From contig CAYUYM010000059.1 in NCBI GenBank assembly GCA_964449305.1, positions 1 to 17,038 of the forward strand: a DNA stretch of 17,038 nucleotides, in the 5' to 3' direction. Of the stretch, positions 1 through 7,163 are shown one piece after another (position 1 is the stretch's first letter; every line of letters starts with the position of its first letter). The DNA comes from CAYUYM01 sp964449305. GTDB taxonomy: Bacteria > Bacteroidota > Ignavibacteria > SZUA-365 > CAYQST01. The notes beneath the pieces were generated by a model. The model was not told where the DNA came from and made no database searches. It saw nothing but the letters and a program-made list of their open reading frames with translations. The position numbers and the translations under genes were made by a program.

Positions 1-34
1 GGCCGCGGCGCGCGTCCCTCCGTCATTCATTGAC

Positions 35-177
35 AACCCTGAAAACCCGCCCGTTGGGTCACGGCGCGCCGTGACCCAACGAGCGCTTCGCCCACCCTCG
101 CGCTTCGCCTCGCGGAGGCAGCCAGCCTCGCGAGTCCCTCCGACGCCAACCCTGAAAACGCTGATAACCCTGAAAAC
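35..177. repeat. cluster of short direct repeats downstream of rlmB
   Basis: The 12-mer AACCCTGAAAAC occurs three times, at 35-46, 148-159 and 166-177. The last two copies lie in an 18-bp tandem period and are both followed by GCT. The 9-mer GTCCCTCCG precedes the first copy (14-22) and the second (134-142), so a module of GTCCCTCCG plus AACCCTGAAAAC appears twice around the palindrome at 52-81. A 10-mer GCGCTTCGCC is also repeated at 83-92 and 100-109. No convincing coding frame covers the stretch. The repeats are read directly from the sequence; their function is unknown. It looks like a dispersed intergenic repeat cassette. Confidence 0.6.
52..81. repeat. 30-bp perfect palindrome centred on GGCGCGCC
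   Basis: The two 15-nt arms (CGTTGGGTCACGGCG and its exact reverse complement) abut with no spacer. The symmetry breaks at 51/82. There is no T-tract on either side, so an intrinsic terminator is not well supported. A zero-spacer perfect palindrome could be a protein-binding site, part of a repeat cassette, or a cruciform-forming element. It lies between two copies of the GTCCCTCCG/AACCCTGAAAAC repeat module. Confidence 0.7.
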
Positions 178-180
178 GCT

Positions 181-927
181 TCAGCTCGTGGACTTCTGAT
201 CCCTTCCCCTGCATCGCATCACTTCATACATCATGAGGGCCGCTGCGACGGAGGCATTGAGTGAGCCGATGCGGCCGGCCATGGGGATGTGCACAAGGAT
301 GTCGCAGATCTTCCGGATGAGGGGGCGCATCCCCTTCCCCTCGCTTCCCACCACCACACAGATCGGAACGCTGAGGTCGGTGCTGAAGAGGCTTGACCCG
401 GTGTTGCTGTCGAGGCCGACGATCCAGATGTCATGCATCTTCATCTCCTCGAGTGCACGGTGCAGGTTGGCCACGCGGACGATGGGCATGTGTGCCACTG
501 CTCCGGCGGAGGCCTTCACCACCACGTCGGTGATCATGGTGGATCCATCGCGCGGCAGGATGACTGCCTGCGCCCCGGCGCATTCGGCTGTGCGGATGAT
601 GGCGCCCGCGTTGTGCGGGTCGGTGATGGAATCAAGCGCGATGAAAAACGGGGGTGCCCCCGAGGGATGCGGCACAAGCACATCCCCGAGTTCACGCAGG
701 TTCACATCCTCCACCAGGGCTGCCACCCCCTGATCCAGTGTGCCATCCTGGCTGATGCGGGCGAACTTCTCCCGCGGCAGCTCCACGCATGGCACCTTCG
801 CGCGGCGGCACAGGAAGCGGATTTCCTCGATCGCTCCCCCCTGCGCGCCGAAGCGCAGGAACACCTTCGCCACCGTGGTCTGCGACCGCAGGGCCTCCAT
901 CACCGGTTTGCGTCCGACTATGTACAT
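181..927 (-). CDS. rlmB: 23S rRNA (guanosine-2'-O-)-methyltransferase RlmB (TrmH/SpoU family)
   Basis: SPOUT-class enzyme that transfers a methyl group from S-adenosylmethionine to the ribose 2'-OH of a conserved peptidyl-transferase-loop guanosine in 23S rRNA (G2251 in E. coli). The 248-residue product has an N-terminal substrate-binding domain starting MYIVGRKPVMEAL, then the knotted catalytic domain. Motif 1 is DPHNAGAIIRTAE (about 104-116, with Asn106 and the general-base Arg112), motif 2 is VVVGSEGKGM (about 191-200) and motif 3 is IPMAGRIGSLNAS (about 214-226). All three are intact and the length is normal. The ATG at 927 is preferred because GGAG sits 9 nt upstream and the family begins here. 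A GTG at 969 would lie upstream of the predicted -10. It is divergent from the histidine kinase gene. Confidence 0.93.
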   Translation of the reverse strand: MYIVGRKPVMEALRSQTTVAKVFLRFGAQGGAIEEIRFLCRRAKVPCVELPREKFARISQDGTLDQGVAALVEDVNLRELGDVLVPHPSGAPPFFIALDSITDPHNAGAIIRTAECAGAQAVILPRDGSTMITDVVVKASAGAVAHMPIVRVANLHRALEEMKMHDIWIVGLDSNTGSSLFSTDLSVPICVVVGSEGKGMRPLIRKICDILVHIPMAGRIGSLNASVAAALMMYEVMRCRGRDQKSTS

Positions 928-936
928 GGGCCTCGA

Positions 937-940
937 CTCC
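937..940 (-). promoter_or_regulatory. Shine-Dalgarno GGAG deciding the rlmB start
   Basis: On the minus strand GGAG is followed by 9 nt and then the ATG at 927-925. The upstream in-frame GTG (969) has no comparable site and lies upstream of the predicted -10, which supports the 248-residue product. Confidence 0.6.
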
Positions 941-958
941 GTGCGTGTAACAGAAGGA

Positions 959-988
959 ACAAGGTACACACATGCCGACAGTTGGCAA
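959..988 (-). promoter_or_regulatory. predicted rlmB promoter (TTG-N19-TACCTTGT)
   Basis: Read on the minus strand, TTG (988-986), 19 nt, then TACCTTGT (966-959). This fits the Bacteroidota pattern (TTG near -33, TAnnTTTG near -7) and also a relaxed sigma-70 spacing. Transcription would start near 952, giving a leader of about 25 nt. It lies back-to-back with the histidine kinase promoter, and both have TACCTTG as the downstream element. Confidence 0.45.
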
Positions 989-999
989 AGGGCGGATGA

Positions 1000-1030
1000 T
1001 TGCCGTTGTTCCCCTGAATACGTACCTTGC
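1000..1030 (+). promoter_or_regulatory. predicted histidine kinase promoter (TTG-N20-TACCTTGC)
   Basis: TTG at 1000-1002, 20 nt, then TACCTTGC at 1023-1030. Transcription would start near 1035-1037. The TTG codon at 1027 that could extend the kinase reading frame therefore lies inside the promoter, which argues for a start at 1051, 1075 or later. Confidence 0.42.
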
Positions 1031-1074
1031 CCCGTCCATCCTCCCGGTCAATGCCGGACTGCAACCTTCATCTC

Positions 1075-3351
1075 ATGGTGAGTGAGTCAATGGGCGACGT
1101 CGACACAACGAATTCCGGGGTTCATGCTGCCTCCCGTCGGGATGGTGGCATGGAACGCTTCATCCTGGACACCATGCCCGATTACGCCCTCTGGATATGC
1201 GAGGACGGCAGCCTGGCCTATGCCAACGCGTCCTTCTGCCAGGCATTCGGTCACGACGCCGGGCACATCGCCGACCTCCACGTCTGGGAGCTGCTTGTGG
1301 ACTGGGATCCCATGCAATGGCAGGAGGTGTGGACCGCCATCACCCACCAGGGGAACATGCGGATCGAGCGCCTCGCGCGGCGAATGGATGGCAGCACCTT
1401 TCCCATGGAGATCCACCTCCGGTATGTCGACCACGACGGCCGGACCCTTGTCAGCGGCCTCGCACGCGACATCAGCGCCTGGCGCACCGTGGCCGAGCGC
1501 CTCCGCCGGAGCGAGGAGAACTTCCGCGTCTTCTTCAACACCATCAACGATCTCATCTTTGTTGCCACTGTCGACGGGAGGATCATCTTCACCAACGACG
1601 CGGTTCAGAGGAAGCTTGGTTACTCCGCTGATCAATTGCAGGGCATGCACGTGGTGGATGTGCATCCGCAGGAGAGACGCGAGGAGGCGGCACGTGTGGT
1701 GGAGGCGATGGTCCGCGGCGAGACGGATGTCTGCCCCCTGCCGCTGGTCACGAGCACCGGGATGCTGTTGCCCGTGGAGACGCGTGTCTGCATGGGGCAG
1801 TGGAACGGGGTGGACTGCCTCTTCGGTGTGAGCCGCGATCTGAGTGCCGAGCAGGAGGCGAAGCTGCGCTTCGAGCGGCTCTTCCGCAACAATCCTGCAC
1901 TCATGGCCCTGTCCGAAGGCATCGGCAAACGCTTCATCGATGTCAACGACACGTTTCTTCAGGTCCTCGGTTACACACGTGAGGAGGTGATCGGAAGGAC
2001 GAGCCGGGAGCTGAACCTCTTCCCCATGCACGAAATGCACCAGGGGGCGGCCGGCGCGCTTGAACGCGGGGGGAGGATCACCGACGTGGAGCTGCAGGTG
2101 CGATGCAGGGACGGAACGCTGCTCGACGGCCTGTTCTCCGGCGAGCTCATCGAAAGCGGCGGGGAACAGTTCCATCTGACCGTGATGATCAACATCACGG
2201 AACTCAAGCATGCCGAAACGAAGCTCTGGCGCAGTCAGCAGCGCCTATCCGATGTGATCGAGGGCACGAACGTCGGGACATGGGAGTGGTACGCGGACAG
2301 TGGCGTGCTGGTCGTGAATGAACGCTGGGCCGGGATCACCGGTCATGAACTGATGGACCTGCCGCCGATCACCATTGACGTGTGGAGGGGGATGATTCAC
2401 CCGGAGGATCGTGCGGAGTTTGTCACACGGATGGAGCAGGTGTTTGCCCGTCAACGGGAGCATTACGATGTGGACTGCCGTGTGCGACACCGCAGCGGCG
2501 CATGGATGTGGGTGCACATCCGCGGGAAGGTGATCGCATGGGGCTCGGACAGCCGTCCGCAGCGCATGGCTGGGACAGTGGCCGACATCACGGAACGCAA
2601 GCGCGCCGAGGAGCAGCTCCGGGAGAACGAGGCCCGCCTCACCGAACTCAATGCCACGAAGGACAAGTTCTTCTCCATCATCGCACACGACCTGCGGACA
2701 CCCTTCAGCGGCATCCTCGGTTTCAGCGATCTCCTCGCGATGGAGATCCGCGAGAAACACTTCGAGAAGGCGGAGCACTATTCCGGCATCATCAACCAGT
2801 CCGCCATGCGGGCGATGAACCTGCTGAGCAACCTGCTCGACTGGTCGCGGACACAGACAGGCCGCATGAAGATGCGGCCGGAGAACCTCGATCTGTGCCG
2901 GGTGATCGACGAGGTGATGAGCCTGTTCCACGAAACAGCACGGCAGAAGGCCATCGACCTGGTGGTCGACATCCCTGAACGGTTGGACATCGTCGCAGAT
3001 CGCGAGATGATCGAGACCGTGGTGCGCAACCTCGTGAGCAATGCCATCAAGTACTCGCATGATCAGGGCAGGGTTGTGATTTTCGCCGACGGGACCTTCA
3101 CCATGGTCCGCCTCACCGTGGAGGACAACGGCATCGGGATGGACGAGGCCACCATGAGCTCGCTCTTCCGCATCGAGGGATCCATCTCGCGGCTGGGCAC
3201 GAGCAGGGAGAAGGGAAGCGGGCTGGGGCTCATCCTCTGCCGGGAGTTTGTGGAAAAGCACGGCGGCACCATCGCCGCCCACTCCACGCATGGGCAGGGA
3301 AGTTCCTTCCGCGTGGAGCTGCCACGCCGTGGAACGAGGCCATCCCCCTGA
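1075..3351 (+). CDS. soluble multi-PAS sensor histidine kinase
   Basis: Two-component sensor kinase that autophosphorylates a histidine in response to signals sensed by PAS domains. The 758-residue form has four PAS/PAC modules (about 26-140, 148-262, 267-380 and 389-515), the last with the PAC ending GTVADITERKRAEEQLRE that leads into the dimerisation helix. The HisKA H-box is AHDLRTP with phosphoacceptor His538. The HATPase domain has an N-box NLVSNAIKYSH (Asn656), G1 DNGIGMD (from 684) and G2 GSGLGL (about 714-719). No signal peptide, transmembrane segment or receiver domain is seen, so it should act in the cytoplasm, possibly on a redox, gas or small ligand. No response regulator lies next to it, so it is an orphan within this window. 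The start is uncertain: ATG at 1051, 1075, 1090 and 1150 are all in frame and none has a strong SD. 1075 is a compromise. Confidence 0.9.
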   Translation: MVSESMGDVDTTNSGVHAASRRDGGMERFILDTMPDYALWICEDGSLAYANASFCQAFGHDAGHIADLHVWELLVDWDPMQWQEVWTAITHQGNMRIERLARRMDGSTFPMEIHLRYVDHDGRTLVSGLARDISAWRTVAERLRRSEENFRVFFNTINDLIFVATVDGRIIFTNDAVQRKLGYSADQLQGMHVVDVHPQERREEAARVVEAMVRGETDVCPLPLVTSTGMLLPVETRVCMGQWNGVDCLFGVSRDLSAEQEAKLRFERLFRNNPALMALSEGIGKRFIDVNDTFLQVLGYTREEVIGRTSRELNLFPMHEMHQGAAGALERGGRITDVELQVRCRDGTLLDGLFSGELIESGGEQFHLTVMINITELKHAETKLWRSQQRLSDVIEGTNVGTWEWYADSGVLVVNERWAGITGHELMDLPPITIDVWRGMIHPEDRAEFVTRMEQVFARQREHYDVDCRVRHRSGAWMWVHIRGKVIAWGSDSRPQRMAGTVADITERKRAEEQLRENEARLTELNATKDKFFSIIAHDLRTPFSGILGFSDLLAMEIREKHFEKAEHYSGIINQSAMRAMNLLSNLLDWSRTQTGRMKMRPENLDLCRVIDEVMSLFHETARQKAIDLVVDIPERLDIVADREMIETVVRNLVSNAIKYSHDQGRVVIFADGTFTMVRLTVEDNGIGMDEATMSSLFRIEGSISRLGTSREKGSGLGLILCREFVEKHGGTIAAHSTHGQGSSFRVELPRRGTRPSP

Positions 3352-3397
3352 CGCATTGCACGTGACGGAGGATGGTGGCATCATCATCCATGGACAT

Positions 3398-3436
3398 ACA
3401 CCAACAGGGGCGGCACATGGCCGCCCCTGTTGGTGT
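3398..3436. terminator. hairpin between convergent genes, probable bidirectional terminator
   Basis: A perfect 17-bp stem (3398-3414 with 3420-3436) encloses the loop ACATG. It lies 47 nt after the kinase stop and 18 nt before the hutH stop. Neither side has a long T-run, so termination efficiency is uncertain. Its position between two convergent genes makes a shared terminator the best reading. Confidence 0.7.
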
Positions 3437-3453
3437 TGATCAAATGAAACGGA

Positions 3454-4977
3454 TCATCCGATGCTGCCGATGGCGCCCTCCACTGCGTCAAGAATCTCAC
3501 AGTTCTTCACCACGTCCTTCATGCGCGTGTGATCCGGGAAGAGCGGGCGATCGATGTCGAGGTGGTCCACATGGGTGCGGATCACCGTCTTCGCCGCCTG
3601 CACACCCGTGCCCGGCGTGAACTCACGGAAATCGAGCGCCTGTGCCGCGGCGATGAACTCGATACCGAGGACACCATACGCGTTGTCGAGGATCTGGCCG
3701 GTCTTGATGGCCGTGTTCATGCCCATGGAAACGAAGTCCTCCTGGTCCGCAGCGGCGGGAATGGACTGGATCGATGCGGGCACGGAGAGGATGCGTTGTT
3801 CAACGATGAGCATGTCGGCGGTGTACTGGCTGAGCATGTGTCCGGAGAACATGCCGGCGCCCTTGGTGAGGAAGGCGGGGAGGCCGACGCTCAGGGCCGG
3901 GTTGAGGAGGCGGTTGAGGCGGCGCTCCGACAGGACGCTGACCATGGTGACGGCGGCGCCCACCATGTCCATCGGGAGGGCGACTGGCGTGCCCTGGAAA
4001 TTGGCGCCGGTGAGGGTGATGCGATCCTCGGGGACGAAGATGGGGTTGTCGCCCACGCCGTTGAGTTCCGTCTCCACCTGGGCCTTCGCCCAGCGGACCG
4101 CGTCGTGCGCGGCGCCGATCACCTGCGGGGTGGAACGCATGGAGTAGGCATCCTGCACCTTGGTCTTGATCTTTCCATTGAGGAGATCGCTGCCCTTGAT
4201 GCAGCTGATGATGGCATTGGCGGAGCGCACCGCGCCGGAGAAGCCGCGGAGCTCGTGCAGACGCCTGTCATAGGGCTTCATGTTCGCAAGCAGGGCCTCG
4301 AGCGACATGGCGGTGGCGATCTCGGCCTGCTTCAGCCAGCGGTTGATGTCAAAGAGGTGGATGGCGCTCATGGCCGTGAGCAGGTTCGAGCCGTTGATGG
4401 AGGCGAGGCCGTCGCGGGCGAGCAGGCCGGGAACAGGGATGCCGGCGCGCTCGAGGGCGACGCGGCCCGGAAGGCGCTCACCCTGATACCACGCCTCACC
4501 CTCGCCCATCATGAGCAGGGCGATCTGCGACATGGGGGCCAGGTCGCCACAGGCGCCCACGGAGCCCTTCTGGCACACAACCGGCGTGACACCCTTGTTC
4601 AGCATGTCGACAAAGGTCTGCGTGATCTCCGGGCGGCAGCCCGAGTTGCCGTGGGCGTGGACATTGGCGCGTGCGAGCATGGCACCACGGACGTATTCGA
4701 TGGGGGCGGGGTCACCTATTCCTGCCGCATGGTTGTAGATGAGGTAGCGCTGGAACTGTTTGACCTGCTCATCATCCAGAACGACCTCGGAAAATTCACC
4801 GATGCCGGTGTTGACGCCGTACATGATCTCATGCGCCACGATCTTCTCCTCCAACATGGCGCGGCACACCTTGATCCGCTCGACGGCGTCAGGATGCAGT
4901 TCAACCTTTTCGTTGTGACGGGCGACAGCCACGAGTTTTTCCACCGTCAAACCGGAACCATCGAGAACGATTGCCAT
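3454..4977 (-). CDS. hutH: histidine ammonia-lyase (aromatic amino acid lyase family), Ala-Cys-Gly MIO variant
   Basis: Enzyme of the HAL/PAL/TAL family. HAL removes ammonia from L-histidine to give trans-urocanate, the first step of histidine degradation, using an electrophilic MIO group made autocatalytically from an Ala-Ser-Gly loop. The 507-residue length is normal. YGVNTGIG contains Tyr53, His83 is present, SINGSN contains Asn195, and QED contains Glu413; these match catalytic or histidine-specificity positions of Pseudomonas HAL (Tyr53, His83, Asn195, Glu414). The MIO loop reads GSVGACGDLAP: Ala142-Cys143-Gly144, codon TGT at 4551-4549, so Cys replaces the usual Ser143. The start has AAGGA about 7 nt upstream. 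No hutU, hutI or hutG is adjacent, so a full Hut pathway is not shown here and another aromatic substrate cannot be excluded. Confidence 0.88.
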   Translation of the reverse strand: MAIVLDGSGLTVEKLVAVARHNEKVELHPDAVERIKVCRAMLEEKIVAHEIMYGVNTGIGEFSEVVLDDEQVKQFQRYLIYNHAAGIGDPAPIEYVRGAMLARANVHAHGNSGCRPEITQTFVDMLNKGVTPVVCQKGSVGACGDLAPMSQIALLMMGEGEAWYQGERLPGRVALERAGIPVPGLLARDGLASINGSNLLTAMSAIHLFDINRWLKQAEIATAMSLEALLANMKPYDRRLHELRGFSGAVRSANAIISCIKGSDLLNGKIKTKVQDAYSMRSTPQVIGAAHDAVRWAKAQVETELNGVGDNPIFVPEDRITLTGANFQGTPVALPMDMVGAAVTMVSVLSERRLNRLLNPALSVGLPAFLTKGAGMFSGHMLSQYTADMLIVEQRILSVPASIQSIPAAADQEDFVSMGMNTAIKTGQILDNAYGVLGIEFIAAAQALDFREFTPGTGVQAAKTVIRTHVDHLDIDRPLFPDHTRMKDVVKNCEILDAVEGAIGSIG

Positions 4978-5011
4978 AGAATTTCCTTGTGAAAATGCAG
5001 AAGCTGTTGAA

Positions 5012-5027
5012 AGAGAAATATTTCTCT
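5012..5027. promoter_or_regulatory. 16-bp perfect palindrome in the hutH leader, candidate operator
   Basis: AGAGAAATATTTCTCT is perfectly symmetrical. It lies just downstream of the predicted hutH -7 element (5032-5039), overlapping the expected transcription start. Its half-site GAGAAAT recurs at 5127-5133 (+) and 5234-5240 (-). A repressor site for hutH is a reasonable inference; no regulator gene is in the window. Confidence 0.4.
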
Positions 5028-5031
5028 ATTA

Positions 5032-5062
5032 CAAAGATAGGTGGGGGATGGGCGGGAAACAA
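5032..5062 (-). promoter_or_regulatory. predicted hutH promoter (TTG-N20-TATCTTTG)
   Basis: Read on the minus strand, TTG (5062-5060), 20 nt, then TATCTTTG (5039-5032), an exact match to the Bacteroidota -7 consensus TAnnTTTG. The start point would be near 5025, about 48 nt upstream of the hutH ATG. Confidence 0.55.
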
Positions 5063-5125
5063 GGCTGCGACCTCTGGTGAACGTGGGACGGTGTCGGGGT
5101 TGGTGAAGCGTGAAGAAACGGATCC

Positions 5126-5240
5126 AGAGAAATGCGAAGGAGCGCTGGTGTGGGACAGCACGGAGTCTCGACGGTACAAGAACTGGCTCTTGGAGCAGTT
5201 GTTGTGAGCGTCATTTTCCACTGGTTGACTCGCATTTCTC
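5126..5240. repeat. inverted GAGAAATGCGA repeat in the hutH/VWA divergent region
   Basis: The 314-bp region 4978-5291 has no convincing gene. Besides the hutH promoter and palindrome it holds GAGAAATGCGA at 5127-5137 and its exact reverse complement at 5230-5240, 92 nt apart. No TA dinucleotide occurs from about 5180 to 5290, so a TAnnTT promoter for the downstream VWA gene is not visible. The arms may be binding sites or a long-range stem. Confidence 0.4.
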
Positions 5241-5291
5241 CGGAGCATTGACGATTTTCGCACGATGCGTCCATTGATCAGGAGGTGAAGA

Positions 5292-7112
5292 ATGCGTCAT
5301 AGATTCCCCGTCATCCAGGCGGCGTTGCTCGCGGGCCTGGCGATGCTTGTCGGCACACCGGCTGCGGCGCAGTTCCCCGTGGCCCTCACCCTGCGATCAG
5401 ATGGATCACTCGTCCAGTCGCCGGTGACCAGCGCCTCCACACGCTATCGCATCACTGTGGAGGGCTCCTATTCGATGTGGCCGCAGTTCCAGGACTGCCA
5501 TGGTGTGGATGCCGCCTACGTGTACGACGTCCCTCAGGAGGAGATCGACGCCTGGCGCTGGCCGCCTGAAACCATCACCATCGGCACAACCACCATCCCC
5601 TTCGTTGAGATCCCGCACTGGGTGGGCGACACGCGTACGTGGTCCTTTCCGGAAACAGGCACGCCGCTCTTCTCGCTGAGCTTCCGCAGGTACAAGGGCT
5701 TCCGCATCGATGGCGAACCGCTTCCCAACACCGGCCTTTCGATGGTCACACATCGCTACCAGGTGGAGAAGATGGGAACCGGGGCTCCCTTCGCCTTCTC
5801 CATCCTCGATTCCAACTACAACATCATGACGCAATCCGCCGTCCCACGCTACGAGGACAACTGCGGTTCGCTGAAGATCACGGTGGAAGCCGTGGGCACC
5901 ACCGATCTCAACATCTGCGATCTGATACCCATCTGTGATGCCACACATCGCTATGCCGGTGCCAACCTCCGGGTCTCGCTCTTCCGTAATCCTGTGAACG
6001 GTGAACCCATCCACCTGCTGCAGAATGCCAACCCGGCGCATTTCACCATCACCCCGCAGGGGGGGGCGCCCTACACCATCGATTCCATCCGCTGTGGGCG
6101 CAGCGATCAACGAGCCGCTGTCGGCCTCCTCATCGACCGCTCCGGCAGCATGGCCGGCGCCATCAGCGAATCCGATCCCACGATCCGCATGACGGCCTCG
6201 CGCTCGGCCGTGCACAACTTCATCGGACATCTCCAGCCGGGCGACTCCGCCTTCGTCGCCTCATTCGCGGACATGTACTCGGTCAATCAGGACTGGACCG
6301 ACAGCAAGCCCCTCCTCGCGGCCGCCGTCGACAACATGCTGCCCGAAGGGCAGACGGCCTTCTTCGGCTCCGTGGCCGAGGCCTTGGAAAAGGTGTCGCA
6401 GAGCGCCAATCCGCGACGCGCCCTCATCGTGCTCTCCGATGGCGCCAACACCGCTCCACCCTATTACACACCCGCCTTCCTCACCTTTGTCCAGAACATC
6501 AACATCCCCGTCTACATCATCGCGCTGGGCCTGAGCCAGTCAATGGAGGACATCGATGGTCGCATGAAGATGGACAAGATCGCGACGGCCTCCCGCGGCC
6601 ATGTGTATGATGTGTACAGCGCCAGCACGCTCGATTCCGTGTTCAACGCCCTCGGGCGCGATCTCGGGCTCGAGGAATGCTGCTCCTTCTACTTCCGCAT
6701 GCCTCCCTGCCTCAACGGCACGGAACGGACCTTCACCGTCACCTACAAGCCTGACGCCAACCCCGGCATGTCGCGCTCCATCACGGTGAAATGCGACACC
6801 TGTACCGTGCTCACCGATGTCGACATCCCGGGTGCATCGTTGTCTGGACCCCCCGGCATCGGCATCGCCCCCAACCCTGCGGGCTGGGAGACCACCGTGT
6901 CATACATTGTCGGGCAGCCGGGGCCAGCCGTCATCACGCTTGTCGACATGCAGGGGACGGTGATGCGGGAGGAACGCATCCTCCACACATCCACCGGTGT
7001 ACAGTCCTTCACTCTGAGCAATCTCCGCGTGCCCGCCGGGAGCTACATCGTCGTGGTGCAGACAGCCGCAGGCATTGGTGCGCGCCGCCTGCTCATGCTC
7101 GGGCAGCGGTGA
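5292..7112 (+). CDS. secreted VWA-domain protein with type IX secretion C-terminal sorting domain
   Basis: Predicted exported protein of 606 residues; no specific function is recognised. A signal peptide covers about 1-26 (cleavage after AAA, before QFPVAL). Residues about 27-270 are a beta-rich region without a known match and with several Cys. A von Willebrand factor A domain follows (about 277-460) with an intact MIDAS: DRSGS (Asp282, Ser284, Ser286), Thr355 in GQTAFFG and Asp383 in LSDGANT, so it should bind a divalent metal and a protein or matrix ligand. A Cys-rich segment (ECCSFYF, PPCLNG, KCDTC) comes next. The last ~85 residues are a Por-type T9SS sorting domain, with IAPNPAGWETTVSY, LVDMQG and LRVPAGSYIVVV. 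It would pass Sec, then T9SS, to the surface or medium. The start is fixed by AGGAGGTGA at 5280-5288. Adhesion or matrix binding is an inference. Confidence 0.85.
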   Translation: MRHRFPVIQAALLAGLAMLVGTPAAAQFPVALTLRSDGSLVQSPVTSASTRYRITVEGSYSMWPQFQDCHGVDAAYVYDVPQEEIDAWRWPPETITIGTTTIPFVEIPHWVGDTRTWSFPETGTPLFSLSFRRYKGFRIDGEPLPNTGLSMVTHRYQVEKMGTGAPFAFSILDSNYNIMTQSAVPRYEDNCGSLKITVEAVGTTDLNICDLIPICDATHRYAGANLRVSLFRNPVNGEPIHLLQNANPAHFTITPQGGAPYTIDSIRCGRSDQRAAVGLLIDRSGSMAGAISESDPTIRMTASRSAVHNFIGHLQPGDSAFVASFADMYSVNQDWTDSKPLLAAAVDNMLPEGQTAFFGSVAEALEKVSQSANPRRALIVLSDGANTAPPYYTPAFLTFVQNINIPVYIIALGLSQSMEDIDGRMKMDKIATASRGHVYDVYSASTLDSVFNALGRDLGLEECCSFYFRMPPCLNGTERTFTVTYKPDANPGMSRSITVKCDTCTVLTDVDIPGASLSGPPGIGIAPNPAGWETTVSYIVGQPGPAVITLVDMQGTVMREERILHTSTGVQSFTLSNLRVPAGSYIVVVQTAAGIGARRLLMLGQR

Positions 7113-7163
7113 GCGCGGGCCCCAGCGTGGTGGCGTGTCGGGAACCCCTGCTCGTGGGCAGTG

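Noticed and set aside
35..177. CRISPR-like array
   Set aside because: Repeats are only 12 nt, irregularly spaced, with no uniform spacers and no cas genes.
928..969. GTG extension of rlmB by 14 residues
   Set aside because: It lies upstream of the predicted -10 element, has no SD, and the family begins at MYIVGRKPV.
1027..1074. TTG-initiated extension of the histidine kinase
   Set aside because: The TTG is inside the predicted -7 element and there is no SD.
3529..4992. 487-residue open frame on the plus strand across hutH
   Set aside because: Antisense to a clearly recognisable HutH; composition (His/Asp/Gly/Val-rich) is that of a shadow frame in GC-rich DNA.
4989..5207. 72-residue plus-strand frame in the hutH/VWA intergenic region
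   Set aside because: GTG start without SD, overlaps the predicted hutH promoter and palindrome, and no recognisable motif. A real small gene is possible but unsupported.
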